Positions 4,270 to 6,153 of a DNA stretch of 6,153 bases are shown piece by piece. Source of the stretch: Calditrichaceae bacterium (GTDB lineage Bacteria; Calditrichota; Calditrichia; Calditrichales; Calditrichaceae); assembly GCA_030592985.1 (NCBI GenBank), contig JAUVIB010000204.1:1-6153 (forward strand), in the 5' to 3' direction. Both the position numbers and the translations under genes were made by a program. The notes below the pieces were generated by a model. The model was not told the DNA's origin and searched no databases. It was given only the letters and a program-made list of their open reading frames with translations. How positions within the stretch are numbered: position 1 is the stretch's first letter; each line of letters opens with the position of its first letter.

Positions 4270-5373
4270 ATGAAATATTTTACACAAGCGGTTATTCAGG
4301 AACGTGTAAAAGAGTTTTTTATACATGGGATTGAAAATGACCGCCTGGCACATGCTTATATTTTTTATGGCCCGCAAGGTACAGGGAAAGAGGCCTTTGC
4401 TTTTGAATTGGCCAAAACTCTAAATTGCTCTTCAGAGATTTATCGTCCATGTGGAGAATGTTCTTCCTGCCAAAAAATCAGTTCTTTAGGTCATCCTGAT
4501 ATAAAATATATTTTCCCCATTAAAAAAAATACACCCGCTGATGATATTATAGATTTAATTAAGGATAAATCTAAAAATCTATATGCTCCCATGGCTCTAA
4601 GCGGTCATGTCAATATTCCCATTGAAATGATTCGTACATTAAAAGAAGAGGCCAAATATGCCCCTTATGAAGCCGAAAAGCGTTTTTTTATTATATCAGG
4701 AGCCGAATATCTCGCTGGTCCGGCGGCTAATTCATTCTTAAAATTACTCGAAGAACCACCGAAAAATATTATTATCCTGTTGATAACAGACCAAATAGAT
4801 TCTCTTCTTGATACAATTCGTTCCCGTTGCCAGCCGGTTTTTTTCCCGGGTTTTACCGAAGATGAAATCATTACCATTGTGAAAAAATATATGGATGTCG
4901 ATGATACAATCGTTAATACAATCTCCATGGCTCAAAATAATGTTAAGAAAGTTTTCGAGCTTTTTTATACAGATACATTGTCTGATTTTGAATTGGTGTA
5001 TAATTATTTAAAATCATTAGCAAGAGGTAATTTTTTAGAAGTATCGAAAATTATAGATGAAATGACAAAAAAACGAGATAAACGTTACTCGTTGGAAATC
5101 TTAAATCATATTCTTCTCTGGTTTAGAGATTCCTTTCATTACACTCTCACGAATGATAATAGTAATTTTATTAATAAAAATTATTCTGATCAGATAATGA
5201 AGTTTGCAAACTATTACAAAGCAACGGATTATCATTGCATAGTGAACCATATTGAAGAAGCACAGCGTGATATATCGGGAAATGCCCATGCGGCATTGAC
5301 TTTCTTTAATCTTGCAATAAGGATTAAAGACAATCTTTTAAAAAGTGATAAGCAAATAAAGGAAATACTATGA
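4270..5373 (+). CDS. holB: DNA polymerase III delta-prime subunit (clamp loader)
   Basis: Delta-prime is the stator-like AAA+ subunit of the clamp loader that helps open and place the beta sliding clamp on primed DNA. The 367 residues begin with an R-L-A-H-A-Y-I-F-Y-G-P motif (25-35) that runs into a P-loop G-P-Q-G-T-G-K-E (34-41). A four-cysteine zinc module follows (C53, C61, C64, C67), with H-P-D at 75-77. The sensor/Walker B region (139-163) ends in N-S-F-L-K-L-L-E-E-P-P, and S-R-C (185-187) supplies the arginine-finger motif. The C-terminal collar (about 220-360) is helical and divergent. The residue after the P-loop lysine is glutamate, not the usual Thr/Ser, and the Walker B carries S-G-A-E in place of an acidic D-D/D-E pair; delta-prime subunits commonly do not hydrolyse ATP. 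A long segment (about 78-118) separates the zinc module from the Walker B part, as I recall for FCB-group members. The ATG at 4270 has no Shine-Dalgarno sequence, but its N-terminus fits the family. The stop overlaps the ricT start. Confidence 0.93.
   Translation: MKYFTQAVIQERVKEFFIHGIENDRLAHAYIFYGPQGTGKEAFAFELAKTLNCSSEIYRPCGECSSCQKISSLGHPDIKYIFPIKKNTPADDIIDLIKDKSKNLYAPMALSGHVNIPIEMIRTLKEEAKYAPYEAEKRFFIISGAEYLAGPAANSFLKLLEEPPKNIIILLITDQIDSLLDTIRSRCQPVFFPGFTEDEIITIVKKYMDVDDTIVNTISMAQNNVKKVFELFYTDTLSDFELVYNYLKSLARGNFLEVSKIIDEMTKKRDKRYSLEILNHILLWFRDSFHYTLTNDNSNFINKNYSDQIMKFANYYKATDYHCIVNHIEEAQRDISGNAHAALTFFNLAIRIKDNLLKSDKQIKEIL
5358..5363 (+). promoter_or_regulatory. Ribosome-binding site of ricT inside the holB 3' end
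   Basis: AAAGGA (5358-5363) lies 6 bases before ATG 5370 and inside the last codons of holB. The start codon overlaps the holB TGA as ATGA (5370-5373), the classic arrangement for translational coupling, and fixes the start of the downstream gene. Confidence 0.75.
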
Positions 5374-6153
5374 TTCCGGAAATAGTCGAAGTATCGTTTA
5401 AACGGAATAAACGGCTTCCGTATTTTAATCCAAAGGATTTACAGATAACAATCGGTGATTATGTTATGGTTGAAGCTGAGAAAGGCATTGATATCGGTGT
5501 AGTATCTAAAACGGGTCGGCTTGTATCATTGGCTGATATAAAAGGTAAACCAATGGCGATTATGCGCAAGGCTGTTGAGGATGACCTGGTCCGTTTAAAA
5601 GAGAACCGTCGTCGTGAAGTGCTTGCTGCACAGATTGGACAGCAGAAAATAGCGCAGCATAAGTTAAAAATGAAGTTAGTTGATGTTGAATATCAATATG
5701 ATCAGAATAAATTAACTTTTTATTTTACCAGCGATAAACGTGTAGATTTTCGTGAATTGGTTAGAGATTTAGCCACAAAATATAAAACCCGGATCGAATT
5801 ACGCCAAATTGGTGTTCGTGATGAAACAAAAAGAATCGGCGGATTGGGGATATGCGGAAGATCCTATTGCTGCTCTCTGTTTATGAATGAGTTTGAACCC
5901 ATATCCACACAATATGCTAAAGAGCAAAATCTCCCTTTAAATCCCGGCAAATTGTCCGGCGTATGCGGACGCCTAAAATGCTGTCTTGCTTTCGAAAAAG
6001 CGTTTTACCAGCAATCACTAAAAAAATACCCGCCTTTAGATGCTGCAATCATAACAGATAGAGGACGCGTGATAGTTGATAAGATCGATATTTTTAATGA
6101 AGTTATTTATTTACGATATAAAGATGAAGAAGTTATTGAAGGTATTTCCTTAA
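5370..6153 (+). CDS. ricT: PSP1-domain protein, RicT/YaaT-like (partial, runs off the right edge)
   Basis: A continuous frame from ATG 5370 gives 261 complete codons and stays open at the window end; the TAA formed by the last three bases is out of frame. The hallmark is the pair of cysteine motifs in R-I-G-G-L-G-I-C-G-R-S-Y-C-C (155-168) and L-S-G-V-C-G-R-L-K-C-C (195-205), giving C162, C167, C168, C199, C204 and C205. An N-terminal region with G-D-Y-V-M-V-E (29-35) matches the PSP1 fold. In Bacillus subtilis, RicT (YaaT) joins RicA and RicF in an iron-sulfur-containing complex that steers RNase Y-dependent mRNA processing and affects sporulation, competence and biofilm. The cysteines here would suit the same cluster chemistry, but no RicA or RicF partner is visible, so the pathway role is inferred. 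The holB-yaaT adjacency is also present in B. subtilis, which supports the assignment. The family is usually about 270 residues or more, so little may be missing, though longer forms exist in some phyla. Confidence 0.9.
   Translation, partial: MIPEIVEVSFKRNKRLPYFNPKDLQITIGDYVMVEAEKGIDIGVVSKTGRLVSLADIKGKPMAIMRKAVEDDLVRLKENRRREVLAAQIGQQKIAQHKLKMKLVDVEYQYDQNKLTFYFTSDKRVDFRELVRDLATKYKTRIELRQIGVRDETKRIGGLGICGRSYCCSLFMNEFEPISTQYAKEQNLPLNPGKLSGVCGRLKCCLAFEKAFYQQSLKKYPPLDAAIITDRGRVIVDKIDIFNEVIYLRYKDEEVIEGISL

Noticed and set aside
4665..4935. Two overlapping minus-strand open frames opposite holB
   Set aside because: Both are antisense to the conserved Walker B and S-R-C region of holB, overlap each other in different frames and resemble no protein family.
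6151..6153. TAA at the extreme right edge as the stop of the RicT-like gene
   Set aside because: The gene's frame reads TTA at 6150-6152; the TAA is one base out of frame, and the conserved reading frame remains open.

Overview
The window is an AT-rich bacterial chromosome segment that carries housekeeping information-processing genes, all on the + strand. In order they are: the 3' end of a folate-pathway ligase (folC, 1-189), transcription terminator rho (333-1583), ribosomal protein L31 (rpmE, 1656-1853), a DUF1385/YqhQ-family membrane protein (1981-2994), peptide chain release factor 1 (prfA, 3007-4074), DNA polymerase III delta-prime subunit (holB, 4270-5373) and the start of a PSP1-domain RicT/YaaT-like protein (5370 to the window edge). 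I see no mobile element, CRISPR array, tRNA, rRNA, toxin-antitoxin pair or defence gene, and no sign of horizontal transfer. The case for an exciting undescribed system here is weak; what is unusual lies in the regulatory DNA and in details of single proteins.

Transcription appears to be divided into short units. A strong sigma70-type promoter (198-226) precedes rho, followed by a leader of about 100 nt that holds a small perfect hairpin and a possible second -10 box. A second promoter (1591-1619) lies in the rho-rpmE gap, and rpmE is followed by a textbook intrinsic terminator (1885-1920). The DUF1385 gene and prfA form a tightly spaced pair: the prfA ribosome-binding site overlaps the upstream stop codon. 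After a 195-base gap, which holds a promoter but no terminator I can see, holB and ricT form an ATGA-overlapping pair.

Functionally the segment joins transcription termination (Rho), translation termination (RF1), a ribosomal protein (L31), replication clamp loading (delta-prime) and a probable RNA-metabolism factor (RicT). The rpmE / DUF1385 / prfA order and the holB / PSP1 pairing are recurrent in many bacteria. The usual RF1 methyltransferase gene prmC does not follow prfA.

The organism cannot be named from the sequence. The AQP-[RK]-TGKT form of the Rho P-loop, the long insertion between the zinc knuckle and the Walker B region of delta-prime, and a holB start without a Shine-Dalgarno sequence lean towards the FCB group (Bacteroidetes/Cloacimonadota/Marinimicrobia-like lineages). 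However, clear Shine-Dalgarno sequences ahead of rho, rpmE, prfA and ricT, and promoters close to the sigma70 consensus, argue against a typical Bacteroidetes. This placement is an inference from memory of family sequences, not from a search.
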